Below, piece after piece: positions 35,361-46,311 of a stretch of DNA of 64,000 bases. The translations under genes and the position numbers were made by a program. The notes beneath the pieces are model-generated. The model was not told the DNA's origin. It saw nothing but the letters and a program-made list of their open reading frames with translations, and did not search any database. Every line of letters begins with the position of its first letter. The stretch's first letter is position 1. Origin of the DNA: Candidatus Pelagibacter sp. (lineage in GTDB: Bacteria; Pseudomonadota; Alphaproteobacteria; Pelagibacterales; Pelagibacteraceae); assembly GCA_028097645.1 (NCBI GenBank), contig JAOHEU010000002.1, positions 1 to 64,000 on the forward strand, given 5' to 3'.

Positions 35361-37322
35361 ATGAATAAAAAACTCTGGGAAGCTTCAAAAAAATTAAAAA
35401 ATAATTCAAATTTATTCAAATTTGAGAAATTTATATCCAATAAATATAATAAAAATTTCTCTAAAGATTTCGAAAAAATACATAAATGGTCTGTAAGTAA
35501 TCCTCATAATTTTTGGAATAGTGTTTGGGATTTTGCTAGTATTAAAGGAGCTAAAAATAATCAAAAGCCTAAAAAAACATCAAAGTTTTATAAGAATATT
35601 TTTTTACCAAAATCTAAATTAAATTTTACTAAAAACTTACTTCCAAAAAACAATAGTGACAAAGCAATTACTTTTATTAGCGAAAATGGTTACCGTGAAA
35701 CAAAAAATTGGAAAAACTTAAACAAAAATGTCAAAAAAATATCTGCATTTCTAAAGAAATTAAATATAAAACCCAAAGACAGAGTGGCTGCATATATGCC
35801 GAATATCCCTGAAACAGTCGAAGCTTTTTTAGGTACTGTTGCCATAGGATCAATATGGTCATCATGTTCACCTGATTTTGGTATCAATGGTGTTGTTGAA
35901 AGGTTTTCACAAATTAAACCTAAAATTTTGTTTGTTACAAATGAATATTTTTATAATGGTAAAAGAATAAATGTTTTAGAAAGAATTCCAAATATTGTAA
36001 AAAGAATACCAAGCATTAAACATATAGTTATTACTAATTATCCAGGTAAACCTGAGATCAAAAAAATTCCAAAATATAAGAATATTAAAACCTATACATG
36101 GAAATATATTATTCAACAAAATGAAATTGATCTAAAATTTCAAAAATTTGATTTTGAACACGAATTAGCAATTCTCTATTCAAGTGGCACAACTGGTAAG
36201 CCCAAATGTATTTGTCATAAAAATGGTGGTGTTCTTCTCCAGCATTTAAAAGAGCATCAACTACATTGCAATATAAAAGAAAATGATAATGTTTTTTATT
36301 TTACTACATGTGGGTGGATGATGTGGAATTGGCTAATTTCAGTTTTGGCCTCAAAAGCTTCGATTGTTTTGTTTGATGGATCGCCAATGTATAAAAAAGA
36401 GGATTTACTTATTAAGATCGCAAACATAGAGGATATAACACTTTTTGGTGTAAGTGCTAAATACATAGATGCATTACGCAAAACCAACATAAATTATATA
36501 AAAAAATATAAATTATCAAAATTAAGAACTATCTGTTCTACTGGGTCGCCTTTGTCCGAGGACAGTTTTAGATATGTATATAAAAATATAAAGAAAGATG
36601 TTCATTTAGCATCTATTTCTGGGGGTACTGATATCGTTTCATGTTTTGTTTTAGGAAATTTATATCAACCTGTCTATTCAGGTGAAATTCAAAACAAGGG
36701 TTTGGGGATGGATGTTCGTGTATTTAATGAAAAAGGTAAGTCGATTAATAATAAAAAAGGTGAACTTGTTTGTATTAATCCATTTCCATCAATGCCTTTA
36801 AAATTTTGGAATGATAAAAATGATAATAAATTTAAAAAAGCATATTTTAATAAATTTAAAAATATTTGGCACCATGGAGACTTTGCAAGAATAACTAATA
36901 AAAATGGTTTTATAATTGTTGGTCGATCCGATACTACTTTAAACCCGGGTGGTGTTCGTCTTGGGACCGCTGAAATATATTCAGAAATTGAAAAATTTAA
37001 AGAAATTAACGAGTCTCTTGTTGTTGGCCAATCTTGGGATAATGATATTCGAATAGTTTTGTTTGTAATTTTAAACTCAAAACATGAACTTACGGAAAAT
37101 TTATTAAAAAAAATTAAATTACAAATAAGAAAAAATGCTTCTCCAAGACATGTCCCTCATAAAATAATTCAAGTAAATGATATTCCAAGAACAAAAAGTG
37201 GAAAAATTGTTGAGCTTGCTGTTAAAAACATAATAGAGGGAAATAAAATTAAAAACAGAGAAGCCTTAGCTAATCCACTATCTTTAAATCAATATATTAA
37301 TATTAAAGAATTGCAGTATTAA
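35361..37322 (+). CDS. aacS: Acetoacetyl-CoA synthetase
   Basis: This enzyme activates acetoacetate to acetoacetyl-CoA with ATP. It is an ANL-superfamily adenylate-forming enzyme with an N-terminal ACAS_N region (HNFWNSVWDFASI), the P-loop motif YSSGTTGKPKCI, the A8 hinge region HHGDFARITNKNGFIIVGRSD, and a C-terminal catalytic lysine in PRTKSGKIVEL. The stretch FYFTTCGWMMWNWLISVLAS is characteristic of AacS rather than acetyl-CoA synthetase. At 653 aa it is full length. It is convergent with the PuuD-like gene, with 14 nt between stops. Confidence 0.9.
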   Translation: MNKKLWEASKKLKNNSNLFKFEKFISNKYNKNFSKDFEKIHKWSVSNPHNFWNSVWDFASIKGAKNNQKPKKTSKFYKNIFLPKSKLNFTKNLLPKNNSDKAITFISENGYRETKNWKNLNKNVKKISAFLKKLNIKPKDRVAAYMPNIPETVEAFLGTVAIGSIWSSCSPDFGINGVVERFSQIKPKILFVTNEYFYNGKRINVLERIPNIVKRIPSIKHIVITNYPGKPEIKKIPKYKNIKTYTWKYIIQQNEIDLKFQKFDFEHELAILYSSGTTGKPKCICHKNGGVLLQHLKEHQLHCNIKENDNVFYFTTCGWMMWNWLISVLASKASIVLFDGSPMYKKEDLLIKIANIEDITLFGVSAKYIDALRKTNINYIKKYKLSKLRTICSTGSPLSEDSFRYVYKNIKKDVHLASISGGTDIVSCFVLGNLYQPVYSGEIQNKGLGMDVRVFNEKGKSINNKKGELVCINPFPSMPLKFWNDKNDNKFKKAYFNKFKNIWHHGDFARITNKNGFIIVGRSDTTLNPGGVRLGTAEIYSEIEKFKEINESLVVGQSWDNDIRIVLFVILNSKHELTENLLKKIKLQIRKNASPRHVPHKIIQVNDIPRTKSGKIVELAVKNIIEGNKIKNREALANPLSLNQYINIKELQY

Positions 37323-37336
37323 TTAAAAATAGAAAT

Positions 37337-37939
37337 TTAATAAAGATTTTGAGCAGCTACCATTGCTAGAAGCATTGGTAAAGATAACAAAGTATTTGTT
37401 CTTGAAAACAACATTGCTGTTTTAGCAGATTTAGCTTTTAATTCAGGCTCACATTCAACAATACCTAAAGCTCTTTTTTGATTAGGCCAAATAACAAACC
37501 AAACATTAAAAGCCATGATAACACCTAACCACATACCAATTCCAATTGCTGTATGTTTTGGTACACCTGATCCTATGCTTAAAGTCATTGCATCATGCAA
37601 GTAGCCATTTAATAACGCTAATATTAATCCTGATAGAACCGTTAAGGCTGCAGCCCATCTGAAATAAAATAATGCTGCTGGTGCAATTACTTTCCCAATA
37701 GCAGGTTTTTGTTCGTCTGGAATTTTTCCCATATTTGGAATTTGAACAAAATTAAAATACCAAAGTAACCCAATCCACATGATTGCTACAATCACATGTA
37801 TATATCTAAATAACCAACTCCAAAATAATGAGTCGAAAGCAAATCCACCATTATGATATGATAAACCAACAAATAATAATATCGCTAATGCTAATGAAGC
37901 GTGAATTGTTTTTGATAATGATGCTAATAAATTACTCAT
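37337..37939 (-). CDS. PuuD-like (urate hydroxylase N-terminal domain) membrane protein
   Basis: This is a 200-residue membrane protein with about five to six hydrophobic segments, matching the urate oxidase N-terminal (PuuD) family: FRYIHVIVAIMWIGLLWYFNF and NVWFVIWPNQKRALG are its landmarks. Full-length PuuD also has a C-terminal cytochrome c domain, which is absent here with no CxxCH motif. Urate oxidation is therefore not supported by sequence. Conserved histidines such as H48 in RYIHVI could bind heme. The gene follows uvrA on the minus strand after about 55 nt. Family is fairly sure, function unknown. Confidence 0.75.
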   Translation of the reverse strand: MSNLLASLSKTIHASLALAILLFVGLSYHNGGFAFDSLFWSWLFRYIHVIVAIMWIGLLWYFNFVQIPNMGKIPDEQKPAIGKVIAPAALFYFRWAAALTVLSGLILALLNGYLHDAMTLSIGSGVPKHTAIGIGMWLGVIMAFNVWFVIWPNQKRALGIVECEPELKAKSAKTAMLFSRTNTLLSLPMLLAMVAAQNLY

Positions 37940-37994
37940 GATTCTTCTTATTTATACACTAAATTAATAAAAATTTTAACAATCTTTTACTATT

Positions 37995-40847
37995 TTATCC
38001 TAATAACGGTTTTAAAAATTGACCTGTATAACTTCCTGGTACTTTACAAATCTCTTCTGGTTTACCTTCTGCTATTATAGTCCCACCTTTAACACCCCCT
38101 TCAGGACCCATATCAACAATATAATCAGCTGTTTTTATAACATCTAGATTGTGCTCAATAACCACAACAGTATTACCTAGCTTCACAAATGTGTGAAGAA
38201 TTTCTAATAATTTCTTAATATCGTGTTGATGAAGTCCTGTTGTTGGTTCATCTAAGATATACATTGTTCGTCCGGTTGATCTTTTTGAAAGTTCTTTTGC
38301 AAGTTTTATTCTTTGAGCTTCACCTCCAGAAAGTGTTGTTGCCTGTTGGCCGATTTTTATATAGCCCAAGCCTACTTTTTTAAGGGTTAAAAGTTTCGTT
38401 TTAATATTAGATATATTTTCAAAATACTCACAACCTTCATCAACTGACATATCTAAAACGTCAGCAATACTTTTATCTTTAAATTTAATTTCTAGTGTTT
38501 CTCTATTGTATCTAGTTCCTTTACATTCATCACATTGAATATAAACGTCTGGTAAAAAGTGCATTTCATACGTGATTACACCATCTCCTTCACATGCCTC
38601 ACACCTTCCACCTTTAACATTAAATGAAAATCTTCCAGGTTTATATCCTCTAGTTTTAGACTCTGGTAAGCTTGTAAACCAATCTCTAATTGGTCCAAAT
38701 GCACCTGTATATGTAGCTGGGTTTGATCTAGGAGTTCTTCCAATAGGGGATTGATCTATGTCAATAATTTTATCAATTAGCTCAACTCCTTTGTAACTTT
38801 TAAAAGCCTTAGGAGCTTTTCGAGCCTTATTATTAAGCGTCAAATTTAATGCATGATATAATGTTTGTAGTATTAACGTTGACTTACCACTACCTGAAAC
38901 TCCAGTAATACAAGTAAAACTTCCTGTCGGAATTTTTAGATTAACGTTATTTAAATTATTTCCTGATGCACCATTGATTTCAACAAACCTTCCATTTTTT
39001 GCTAATCGTCGAGTTTTAGGAACTTCAATAATCTTTTTATTAGATAGATATTGACCAGTTATACTATTTTTATCTTTTTTGATTTCTTCATAAGTTCCTT
39101 GTGCAGAAACTTGACCACCGTTAGTTCCAGCTTCTGGTCCCATATCTATAATATGATCAGCGTTTTCCATTGTTTCAGTGTCGTGTTCAACAACAATTAC
39201 AGTGTTCCCTAAGTCTCTTAATCTTTTTAGGGCATTAATAAGTTTAACATTATCTTTTTGATGCAATCCAATTGAAGGTTCATCAAGAACATACAATACA
39301 CCTGTTAATCCAGATCCTATTTGTGAAGCTAATCTTATTCTTTGAGCCTCTCCACCAGATAATGTTCCAGACTCTCTTGATAAAGTTAGATAATCAAGAC
39401 CAACATTAAGTAAAAAATTTAATCTTTCATTAATTTCCTTCAAAACATGTTCAGCAATTTTAAACTGTCTTTTGTCTAGATTTTTTTCTAATTCTTTAAA
39501 CCACTTAGCAGCATCAAGAATAGATTTTCTTGTGACCTCACTAATATTGTGATCGTCAATTTTAACACACATAGCTTCTTCTTTAAGCCTATCTCCATTG
39601 CAACTCTCACAAGCAGAGTCAGATTGATATTCAGCTATAGCCTCTCTTTTCCATTCACTATCAGATTCTAAAAATCTTCTTTCAAGATTGTTTATTACAC
39701 CTTCAAAAGTTTTTTTATGTGAATATTTTTCATATCCATCATCATAGTTAAATTTAATTTCTTCTTCATCGGACCCATATAAAATTACATCTTTAATTTT
39801 TTTTGGTAATTTTTTCCATTTTTCATCAAGAGAAAAACCATAATGTTTAGCAATAGATGCTAATGTTTGGGCATAATATAGAGTAGTAGATTTTGCCCAC
39901 GGTTCAATTGCACCATCAGCAATACTTTTTCTTTCATCTGGAATTACTAAATTTGGATCAACATTTAATTTCATTCCAATACCCTCACATTCTTCACATG
40001 CACCATATGGACTATTAAAAGAAAAAAGTCTTGGTTCTATTTCTTCGATAGTAAAGCCACTCTCGGGACATGCAAATTTTGTTGAGTATATTAGCTTCTC
40101 TATTTTTCTGAATTTTTGTGGTAACGTCTCATCTTCATATTCAACAAAGACTAATCCATTAGATAAATTAACAGCCGTTTCAATACTTTCCGCTAATCTG
40201 TTTCCCAATTTTGAATTTAAGACAATTCTATCGACTAAAACTGAAATATCGTGTTTAAGTTTTTTATCTAAATTTGGAGATTTTTCGATATCATATAAAA
40301 TATTATCAATTTTAATTTTTCTAAATCCTCTTCTTTTATAACTTAAAATATCTTTCTTATATTCTCCTTTACGACCTCTAACTACGGGCGCATAAATATA
40401 AATTGTACTTTTTTTTGGAAGTTTTTTAACTAAATCTACAATTTGAGTTATTGTCTGAGAGGTAATTGGTTTACCTGTAAAAGGCGAATAGGGTATCCCA
40501 GCTCTTGCAAATAAAACTCTCATGTAATCATAAATTTCTGTAACTGTTGCTACAGTTGATCTTGGATTCTTAGATGTATTTTTTTGCTCAATAGCAATAG
40601 CAGGACTTAGACCTTCAATGAGATCTACATTAGGTTTTTTCATTTTGTCCAAAAACTGTCTTGCGTAAGCAGACAGACTTTCGACATAACGTCTTTGGCC
40701 CTCTGCATATATGGTATCAAATGCTAATGATGATTTTCCTGATCCAGATAGACCTGTAATGACAACAAATTGATCCTTTGGGATTTCAACAGAAACATTC
40801 TTTAAATTATGTTCTTTGGCACCCTTAATAACTATCTTTTTGATCAT
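37995..40847 (-). CDS. uvrA: Excinuclease ABC subunit A
   Basis: UvrA is the damage-recognition ATPase of nucleotide excision repair. It has two ABC modules: the first Walker A is GLSGSGKSS near residue 32 with a first signature LSGGEAQRI mid-protein, and the second is GVSGSGKST near 640 with signature LSGGEAQRI near 830. The C-terminal zinc finger is intact ([10 protein letters not shown] ... [10 protein letters not shown]). The first finger keeps only one cysteine of its first pair (CPES instead of CPxC), a form that I recall as common in alphaproteobacteria. At 950 aa it is complete. It is divergent from ssb. Confidence 0.96.
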   Translation of the reverse strand: MIKKIVIKGAKEHNLKNVSVEIPKDQFVVITGLSGSGKSSLAFDTIYAEGQRRYVESLSAYARQFLDKMKKPNVDLIEGLSPAIAIEQKNTSKNPRSTVATVTEIYDYMRVLFARAGIPYSPFTGKPITSQTITQIVDLVKKLPKKSTIYIYAPVVRGRKGEYKKDILSYKRRGFRKIKIDNILYDIEKSPNLDKKLKHDISVLVDRIVLNSKLGNRLAESIETAVNLSNGLVFVEYEDETLPQKFRKIEKLIYSTKFACPESGFTIEEIEPRLFSFNSPYGACEECEGIGMKLNVDPNLVIPDERKSIADGAIEPWAKSTTLYYAQTLASIAKHYGFSLDEKWKKLPKKIKDVILYGSDEEEIKFNYDDGYEKYSHKKTFEGVINNLERRFLESDSEWKREAIAEYQSDSACESCNGDRLKEEAMCVKIDDHNISEVTRKSILDAAKWFKELEKNLDKRQFKIAEHVLKEINERLNFLLNVGLDYLTLSRESGTLSGGEAQRIRLASQIGSGLTGVLYVLDEPSIGLHQKDNVKLINALKRLRDLGNTVIVVEHDTETMENADHIIDMGPEAGTNGGQVSAQGTYEEIKKDKNSITGQYLSNKKIIEVPKTRRLAKNGRFVEINGASGNNLNNVNLKIPTGSFTCITGVSGSGKSTLILQTLYHALNLTLNNKARKAPKAFKSYKGVELIDKIIDIDQSPIGRTPRSNPATYTGAFGPIRDWFTSLPESKTRGYKPGRFSFNVKGGRCEACEGDGVITYEMHFLPDVYIQCDECKGTRYNRETLEIKFKDKSIADVLDMSVDEGCEYFENISNIKTKLLTLKKVGLGYIKIGQQATTLSGGEAQRIKLAKELSKRSTGRTMYILDEPTTGLHQHDIKKLLEILHTFVKLGNTVVVIEHNLDVIKTADYIVDMGPEGGVKGGTIIAEGKPEEICKVPGSYTGQFLKPLLG

Positions 40848-40935
40848 ATTTTTTGTTGCTTTGAGTTAATAAAATTAATAATGAGAAGAATTGTGATATA
40901 GTTCTTATTAATTAATTTAACAAATATTAAATATT

Positions 40936-41388
40936 ATGGCTGGAAGTTTAAATAAAGTATTATTAATTGGTCGTTTGGGCGCAGACCCAGAGATCAAACA
41001 AATGGTTAATGGTAAAAGCGTTGCAAGACTGAGCTTAGCTACAAGTCAATCTTGGAAAGACAAAAATACTGGTGAAAAAAAAGAAAAAACCGAATGGCAC
41101 CGTATAGTTGTATTTAATGAAGGTCTAGTAAATGTGATTCAGCAATATTTAAAAAAAGGTGCTCAAATCTATGTAGAGGGACAACTTACTACAAGAAAAT
41201 GGAAAGATGAGCAGTCTGGCCAAGATAAATATTCTACTGAAATTGTTCTTCAAGGATATAACACTACACTAACAATGTTAGGTGGTGGAAATACTGGTGG
41301 TGGAATTCAAAATGATACTACTCAACAAAATAATATTGAGGACTCTTCTCAAGTATCAAATGATATGGACGACGAAATTCCATTTTAG
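40936..41388 (+). CDS. ssb: Single-stranded DNA-binding protein
   Basis: This protein coats single-stranded DNA during replication and repair. An OB-fold (residues 1-110) opens with [16 protein letters not shown] and includes [14 protein letters not shown] Gly/Gln/Asn-rich linker follows, and the acidic tip DMDDEIPF, which recruits partner proteins, is intact. At 150 aa it is typical. It is divergent from uvrA across 88 nt and lies 5 nt before gyrA. Confidence 0.95.
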   Translation: MAGSLNKVLLIGRLGADPEIKQMVNGKSVARLSLATSQSWKDKNTGEKKEKTEWHRIVVFNEGLVNVIQQYLKKGAQIYVEGQLTTRKWKDEQSGQDKYSTEIVLQGYNTTLTMLGGGNTGGGIQNDTTQQNNIEDSSQVSNDMDDEIPF

Positions 41389-41393
41389 TATCT

Positions 41394-43973
41394 ATGCAAA
41401 AAACTGAAGCTCCAAAAGATAACAATATTAAATTAATCTCTATGCATGATGAGATGAGCTCATCTTATCTGTCTTATGCAATGAGTGTAATTGTTAGTAG
41501 GGCTTTACCTGATGTAAGAGATGGTCTGAAACCTGTTCATAGAAGAATTTTATATGCAATGTATAAAGGTGGATATGATTGGTCTAAACAATTTAGAAAA
41601 TCTGCAAGAATAGTCGGGGATGTAATTGGTAAATATCACCCACATGGTGATCAATCAGTTTATGATGCGCTAGTTAGAATGGTTCAAGATTTTTCAATGA
41701 GCTTACCTTTGGTCCAAGGCCAAGGTAATTTTGGATCAATAGATGGAGATCCTGCTGCTGCTATGAGATATACTGAAACAAGACTTTCAAAAGTATCACA
41801 GTTTTTAATTGATGATATTGAAAAAAATACTGTTTCGTACAAAAGTAATTATGATGAAACTGAAAAAGAACCAACGGTCTTGCCAGCTCAATATCCAAAT
41901 CTTTTAGTGAATGGTGCAGGTGGTATTGCCGTAGGTATGGCGACCAGTATACCTCCACATAATTTAGGTGAAATAATAGATGGAACTTTAGCCTTAATAG
42001 ATAATAAAGATATTAAAGTTAAAGAGTTAATGAAACATATACCTGGACCAGATTTTCCAACAGGCGGTGTCATTATTGGAAAAGATATAATTAAACAAGG
42101 CTACAACAACGGAAGAGGATCATTTAAGATTAGAGGAGAAGTTTCTTCAGAAACTCTTAAAAATGGTAGAGATAGATTGGTTATTACATCAATTCCTTAT
42201 CAAGTTAATAAATCAGTTTTAAATGAAAGAATTGCACAACTTGTTAGAGAGAAAAAAATTGAAGGAATTAAAGATATTAGAGATGAGTCTAATAGAGAAG
42301 GTATTAGAGTTGCTATTGATTTAAGAAATGGTGTTGAACCAGAAACAATTAAAAGACAACTTTATAAAAATACTCAAATTGAAAGTTCATTTGGCTTTAA
42401 TACTCTAGCAATTGTTGATGGAAAACCAAAAACTTGTAATTTAAAAGATTTTTTAACAAACTTTTTATCTTTTAGAGAAGACGTTGTTATAAAAAAGACT
42501 AAATTTGACCTTCAAAAGGCTGAGGAAAGAGCTCATATATTATTAGGACTGTCTGTATCAGTTGAAAACTTAGATAAAATTATAAAAATTATACGTTCAT
42601 CTAAAACACCAGATGACGCTAAACAATCTATATTAAAAACTAAGTGGAAAATAAATAAAACTCAAAAACTTATTTCTTTAGTAGAAGGTAAAAAAAGTAA
42701 AAATATTTACTCTTTATCTGAAGATCAAGTTGTAGCTATTTTAGAATTAAGATTACAGAAATTAACAGCCCTTGGTATTAATGAGATTGAAATTGAAATC
42801 AAAAAATTAGCTGAACTAATTGCAAAATACAAAAAAATCATTTCATCTAAAAAAGAACTTTTAAAAGTAATTAGTGAAGAGCTTAAAAATATAAAAGAAA
42901 AATTTGCTGTTCCAAGAAGAACTAAGATTATTGATGCCGTATTAAATTATGACATTGAAGAAACAATTCAAAAACAATCAGTAATTATAACTGTCACTCT
43001 GCAAGGATATATCAAAAGAGGCTCTTTAGACGGTGTTAAACAGCAAAAAAGAGGTGGAAAGGGTAAATCTGGTATTACAACCCGGGATCAAGATTCAGTC
43101 ATTCAAACGCTTTCTGTTAACACACATACATCTGTTCTTTTCTTTTCTACTGAAGGACTGGTTTACAAGGTTAAAGCCTGGAAGATTCCTGAAGGCTCAA
43201 CTACATCCAAAGGTAAATCTTTATTTAATATTTTACCTTTAAAAAACCATCAATCAATTAGTTCTATAATGCCAATGCCTGAAGATGAGACAGACTCTAA
43301 AAATTACCAAATTATTTTTGCAACTGCACAAGGTAAAGTTAGAAAAAATAGTTTAGAGGATTTTTCATCAATTAATGCCTCAGGTAAAATTGCAATGAAG
43401 TTAGATAATAATGATAAAATTGTAGGCGTTAAAATTTGTCAAGATGATCAAGATGTAATTTTAAGCACTAAGTTTGGTAAATGTATAAGATTTGAAGCAA
43501 AAAAGTTAAGAGTATTTAAAGGAAGATCATCAAAAGGAATTAAAGGAATAGAGTTGGCTCCAAATGACCAAATTGTTTCTCTATCTGTAATAGACAGCGA
43601 TAAAATGAAAAAAAATGGTAAAAAATCTAAAGATGATAAATCTGAAATAAAAGCCAAAGAAAAATTTGTCTTATCAATAAGTGAAAATGGATTTGGTAAG
43701 AAAACTTCTCATGTTGATTACAGAGTTACCAATAGAGGAGGTAAAGGTATAATTGGAATAGTTAACTCTCCAAGAAATGGAAATATAACGTCTTCTTTCC
43801 CAGTTTTTGAGGGAGATGAAATACTTATTTCTACAAACAAAGGTAGAGTAATAAGAGTAGCTGTTAAAGAAATAAGAACTGCTGGTAGAAACACTCAAGG
43901 TGTAAGAATTATAAAATTATCAGGTGAAGAAAAAGTAGTGTCTGCAATTAAAATCGATGATAATCTTGTCTAA
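41394..43973 (+). CDS. gyrA: DNA gyrase subunit A
   Basis: GyrA cuts and rejoins DNA in gyrase. The winged-helix region carries [17 protein letters not shown], the catalytic tyrosine is in [10 protein letters not shown], and the C-terminal beta-pinwheel has the GyrA box (QQKRGGKG), which identifies gyrase rather than topoisomerase IV. The residue at the E. coli Ser83 position is Gln (Q87), followed by Ser, while the Asp87 equivalent is kept. At 859 aa it is normal. The start lies 5 nt after ssb. The stop overlaps coaD by one base. Confidence 0.96.
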   Translation: MQKTEAPKDNNIKLISMHDEMSSSYLSYAMSVIVSRALPDVRDGLKPVHRRILYAMYKGGYDWSKQFRKSARIVGDVIGKYHPHGDQSVYDALVRMVQDFSMSLPLVQGQGNFGSIDGDPAAAMRYTETRLSKVSQFLIDDIEKNTVSYKSNYDETEKEPTVLPAQYPNLLVNGAGGIAVGMATSIPPHNLGEIIDGTLALIDNKDIKVKELMKHIPGPDFPTGGVIIGKDIIKQGYNNGRGSFKIRGEVSSETLKNGRDRLVITSIPYQVNKSVLNERIAQLVREKKIEGIKDIRDESNREGIRVAIDLRNGVEPETIKRQLYKNTQIESSFGFNTLAIVDGKPKTCNLKDFLTNFLSFREDVVIKKTKFDLQKAEERAHILLGLSVSVENLDKIIKIIRSSKTPDDAKQSILKTKWKINKTQKLISLVEGKKSKNIYSLSEDQVVAILELRLQKLTALGINEIEIEIKKLAELIAKYKKIISSKKELLKVISEELKNIKEKFAVPRRTKIIDAVLNYDIEETIQKQSVIITVTLQGYIKRGSLDGVKQQKRGGKGKSGITTRDQDSVIQTLSVNTHTSVLFFSTEGLVYKVKAWKIPEGSTTSKGKSLFNILPLKNHQSISSIMPMPEDETDSKNYQIIFATAQGKVRKNSLEDFSSINASGKIAMKLDNNDKIVGVKICQDDQDVILSTKFGKCIRFEAKKLRVFKGRSSKGIKGIELAPNDQIVSLSVIDSDKMKKNGKKSKDDKSEIKAKEKFVLSISENGFGKKTSHVDYRVTNRGGKGIIGIVNSPRNGNITSSFPVFEGDEILISTNKGRVIRVAVKEIRTAGRNTQGVRIIKLSGEEKVVSAIKIDDNLV

Positions 43974-44467
43974 TGAATAAGGTAGCAATTTACCCCGGTA
44001 CATTCGATCCTATTACTTATGGTCATATTGATGTTATTAAAAAAGCCTTAAAGTTATTTGATAAAATTGTTGTTGGTGTTTCAGACGTGAGTAATAAAAA
44101 CTACCTATTTAGCTCTGAGGAACGGATCAATATTGTTAATAAAGCATTATTTAAAGATTTAAGGTTAAATAAAAAGAAAATATCTGTTGTTTCATTTAGT
44201 TCTCTTACAACTGATTTATGTAAAAAATATAAATCTAATATAATTTTAAGAGGTTTAAGAGCAGTTTCTGACTTTGAGTATGAATTTCAATTGGCAGGAA
44301 TGAATAGAAAACTTAACAATAATATTGAAACAATTTTTTTAATGTCTGATGTTGAAAATCAAATAATATCCTCAAGGTTTGTTAAGGAAATTGTTAAATT
44401 AAATGGAGATATAAGAAAATTTACTACCAAAAGTACAATTAAATCTTTAAAAGACAAATATGAGTAG
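43973..44467 (+). CDS. coaD: Phosphopantetheine adenylyltransferase
   Basis: CoaD makes dephospho-CoA from 4'-phosphopantetheine and ATP. It is a nucleotidyltransferase fold with AIYPGTFDPITYGHIDVI (residues 5-22, GH motif at 17-18), R87-type loop LRGLRAVSDFEYEFQ, and ISSRFVKEI near 127. At 164 aa it is standard. It overlaps gyrA by one base and the cyclophilin gene by 8 nt. Confidence 0.95.
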   Translation: MNKVAIYPGTFDPITYGHIDVIKKALKLFDKIVVGVSDVSNKNYLFSSEERINIVNKALFKDLRLNKKKISVVSFSSLTTDLCKKYKSNIILRGLRAVSDFEYEFQLAGMNRKLNNNIETIFLMSDVENQIISSRFVKEIVKLNGDIRKFTTKSTIKSLKDKYE

Positions 44468-45020
44468 AATTTTAACAAGTATATTTATTTTATTTTTTTT
44501 ATTTACTAATCAATTAATAGCACAGGAGAATATAATGATTTTAAAATTAAAGGATGGGAATGTAAAAATTGAGTTATTTGAAGATGTAGCTCCAAATCAC
44601 GTAAAAAGAATTAAAGAACTAGCTGACAGTGGTCAGTATGACAATGTAGTATTTCATCGTGTTATTGATGGATTTATGGCTCAAACTGGTGATGTAAAAT
44701 TTGGTAATTCAGAATCAGGTGATTTTGATTTACGAAGAGCTGGAATGGGCGGATCAGATTTACCAGATTTAAAACAAGAATTTAGTAGTGTACCTCATGA
44801 CAGAGGCACTTTATCAATGGCTAGATCATCAGACCCTGATAGTGCTAATAGTCAATTTTTTATATGTTTTAAGCCGGCACCATTTCTTGACAGACAGTAT
44901 ACCGTTTTTGGTAAAGTTTTAGAAGGGATGGAATTTGTTGATATGATTAAAAGAGGTGATGAAAATAACAACGGTTCAGTTTCAGACCCAGATAAAATTA
45001 TCAGTTTTAAATCTCAATAG
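44460..45020 (+). CDS. Periplasmic peptidyl-prolyl cis-trans isomerase (cyclophilin type)
   Basis: This protein speeds prolyl isomerisation in folding proteins. A signal peptide (residues 1-21, cut near QLIAQ) makes it periplasmic. The cyclophilin domain follows with the active-site stretch VVFHRVIDGFMAQTGD and the ANSQFFICF strand. At 186 aa it resembles PpiA-type proteins, and a cyclophilin is often found near coaD and tgt in alphaproteobacteria. It overlaps coaD by 8 nt and lies 9 nt before tgt. Confidence 0.92.
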   Translation: MSRILTSIFILFFLFTNQLIAQENIMILKLKDGNVKIELFEDVAPNHVKRIKELADSGQYDNVVFHRVIDGFMAQTGDVKFGNSESGDFDLRRAGMGGSDLPDLKQEFSSVPHDRGTLSMARSSDPDSANSQFFICFKPAPFLDRQYTVFGKVLEGMEFVDMIKRGDENNNGSVSDPDKIISFKSQ

Positions 45021-45029
45021 TTTCTTTAA

Positions 45030-46142
45030 ATGGCATTAAAAGATTTTGCCTTTAAAGTTTTACATAAAGATAAGTTTGCAAGATGTGGTGTAATCGAGAC
45101 CCATAGAGGTAATATTAATACACCTGCTTTTATGCCAGTTGGCACACAAGCGACAGTAAAAGCTTGTACCATTGATGATATTAAAAAAACTGGATCTGAA
45201 ATAATATTATCTAACACTTATCATCTAATGATTAGACCTGGTGTTGATAGAGTCCAATTAGCTGGTGGTCTTCATAATTTTATGAATTGTGATTTACCAA
45301 TTCTTACAGATTCTGGTGGATTTCAAGTAATGTCATTATCTAAACTTAATAAAATAGATAGGGAAAAAGGAGCAATTTTTAATTCACACGTCGATGGAAA
45401 AAAATTTTTTTTAAGTCCTGAGGAAAGTATAAGAATTCAATTGGGGTTAAACTCAGACATAGTTATGATAATGGATGAATGCCCTCGAAAATCAAATGAC
45501 TATGATTTAATTAAAAGGTCAATGGATTTATCTTTATATTGGGCCGAGAGATCCAAAAAGGCATTTGGTAAAAATCCTCATAAAGCTCTTTTTGGAATTG
45601 TTCAAGGTGGTTTATTTGAAGATCTTAGAATTAAATCGTTAAATGAATTAATCAAAATTGGTTTTGATGGTTATGCGATGGGTGGTTTAGCAGTAGGGGA
45701 GTCTCAAAATGAAATGTTTGGAGTTTTGGATAATATTAAAGAATATCTACCAGATGAAAAACCTCATTATTTAATGGGTGTAGGGACTCCATCTGATATA
45801 ATTGGTGCTGTAAAAAGAGGTATAGATATGTTTGATTGTGTCTTACCCACCAGATCAGGAAGAACAGGATTAGCTTTTACATGGGAAGGAAGAATAAATA
45901 TTAAAAATAATAAGTATCAAACTGACAACACTCCCCTGGATCCCAATTGTAACAATTTGAATCTTAATAAATATTCAAAAAATTATTTGAATCACTTGTT
46001 TAATACCAATGAGATCTTAGCTTCAATGCTCTTAACTCTTCATAATATTAATTTTTATCAAGAACTAATGTCAGCAATTAGAAAGAATATATCTGAGGGT
46101 ACATTTGATCAATTTCATGATAAATACATAGATAAGTTGTAG
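45030..46142 (+). CDS. tgt: tRNA-guanine transglycosylase (queuine/preQ1 exchange) with reduced zinc site
   Basis: Tgt swaps G34 for the queuosine precursor in tRNAs with GUN anticodons (Asp, Asn, His, Tyr). The catalytic base region DSGGFQVMSL, GLAVGESQNEMF and the second active-site region FDCVLPTRSGRTG are all kept, so the barrel looks active. The structural zinc site is not: bacterial Tgt has C-x-C-x2-C then H, but here only C307 (first Cys) and H338 remain, with N309 and L312 at the other two positions. At 370 aa it is normal length. A substrate tRNA-Asn (GTT) is at 5.2 kb. Confidence 0.93.
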   Translation: MALKDFAFKVLHKDKFARCGVIETHRGNINTPAFMPVGTQATVKACTIDDIKKTGSEIILSNTYHLMIRPGVDRVQLAGGLHNFMNCDLPILTDSGGFQVMSLSKLNKIDREKGAIFNSHVDGKKFFLSPEESIRIQLGLNSDIVMIMDECPRKSNDYDLIKRSMDLSLYWAERSKKAFGKNPHKALFGIVQGGLFEDLRIKSLNELIKIGFDGYAMGGLAVGESQNEMFGVLDNIKEYLPDEKPHYLMGVGTPSDIIGAVKRGIDMFDCVLPTRSGRTGLAFTWEGRINIKNNKYQTDNTPLDPNCNNLNLNKYSKNYLNHLFNTNEILASMLLTLHNINFYQELMSAIRKNISEGTFDQFHDKYIDKL

Positions 46143-46226
46143 AAGATAAACAATTTTTTGTTCAATTTGACGTTTGAAAAAATAAAATAATTCTGTATAT
46201 AACAACTATTCAATTTGAATATATGG

Positions 46227-46302
<76 letters not shown>

Positions 46303-46311
46303 CTATTTGAA

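Noticed and set aside
40848..40935. SOS (LexA) box between uvrA and ssb
   Set aside because: Alphaproteobacterial SOS boxes are GTTC-N7-GTTC direct repeats. Only a single GTTC is present near 40903, with no partner at the right distance.
46167..46201. TTGACG and TATATA upstream of tRNA-Lys as promoter
   Set aside because: Spacing between the two is about 23 nt; no better -10 was found.
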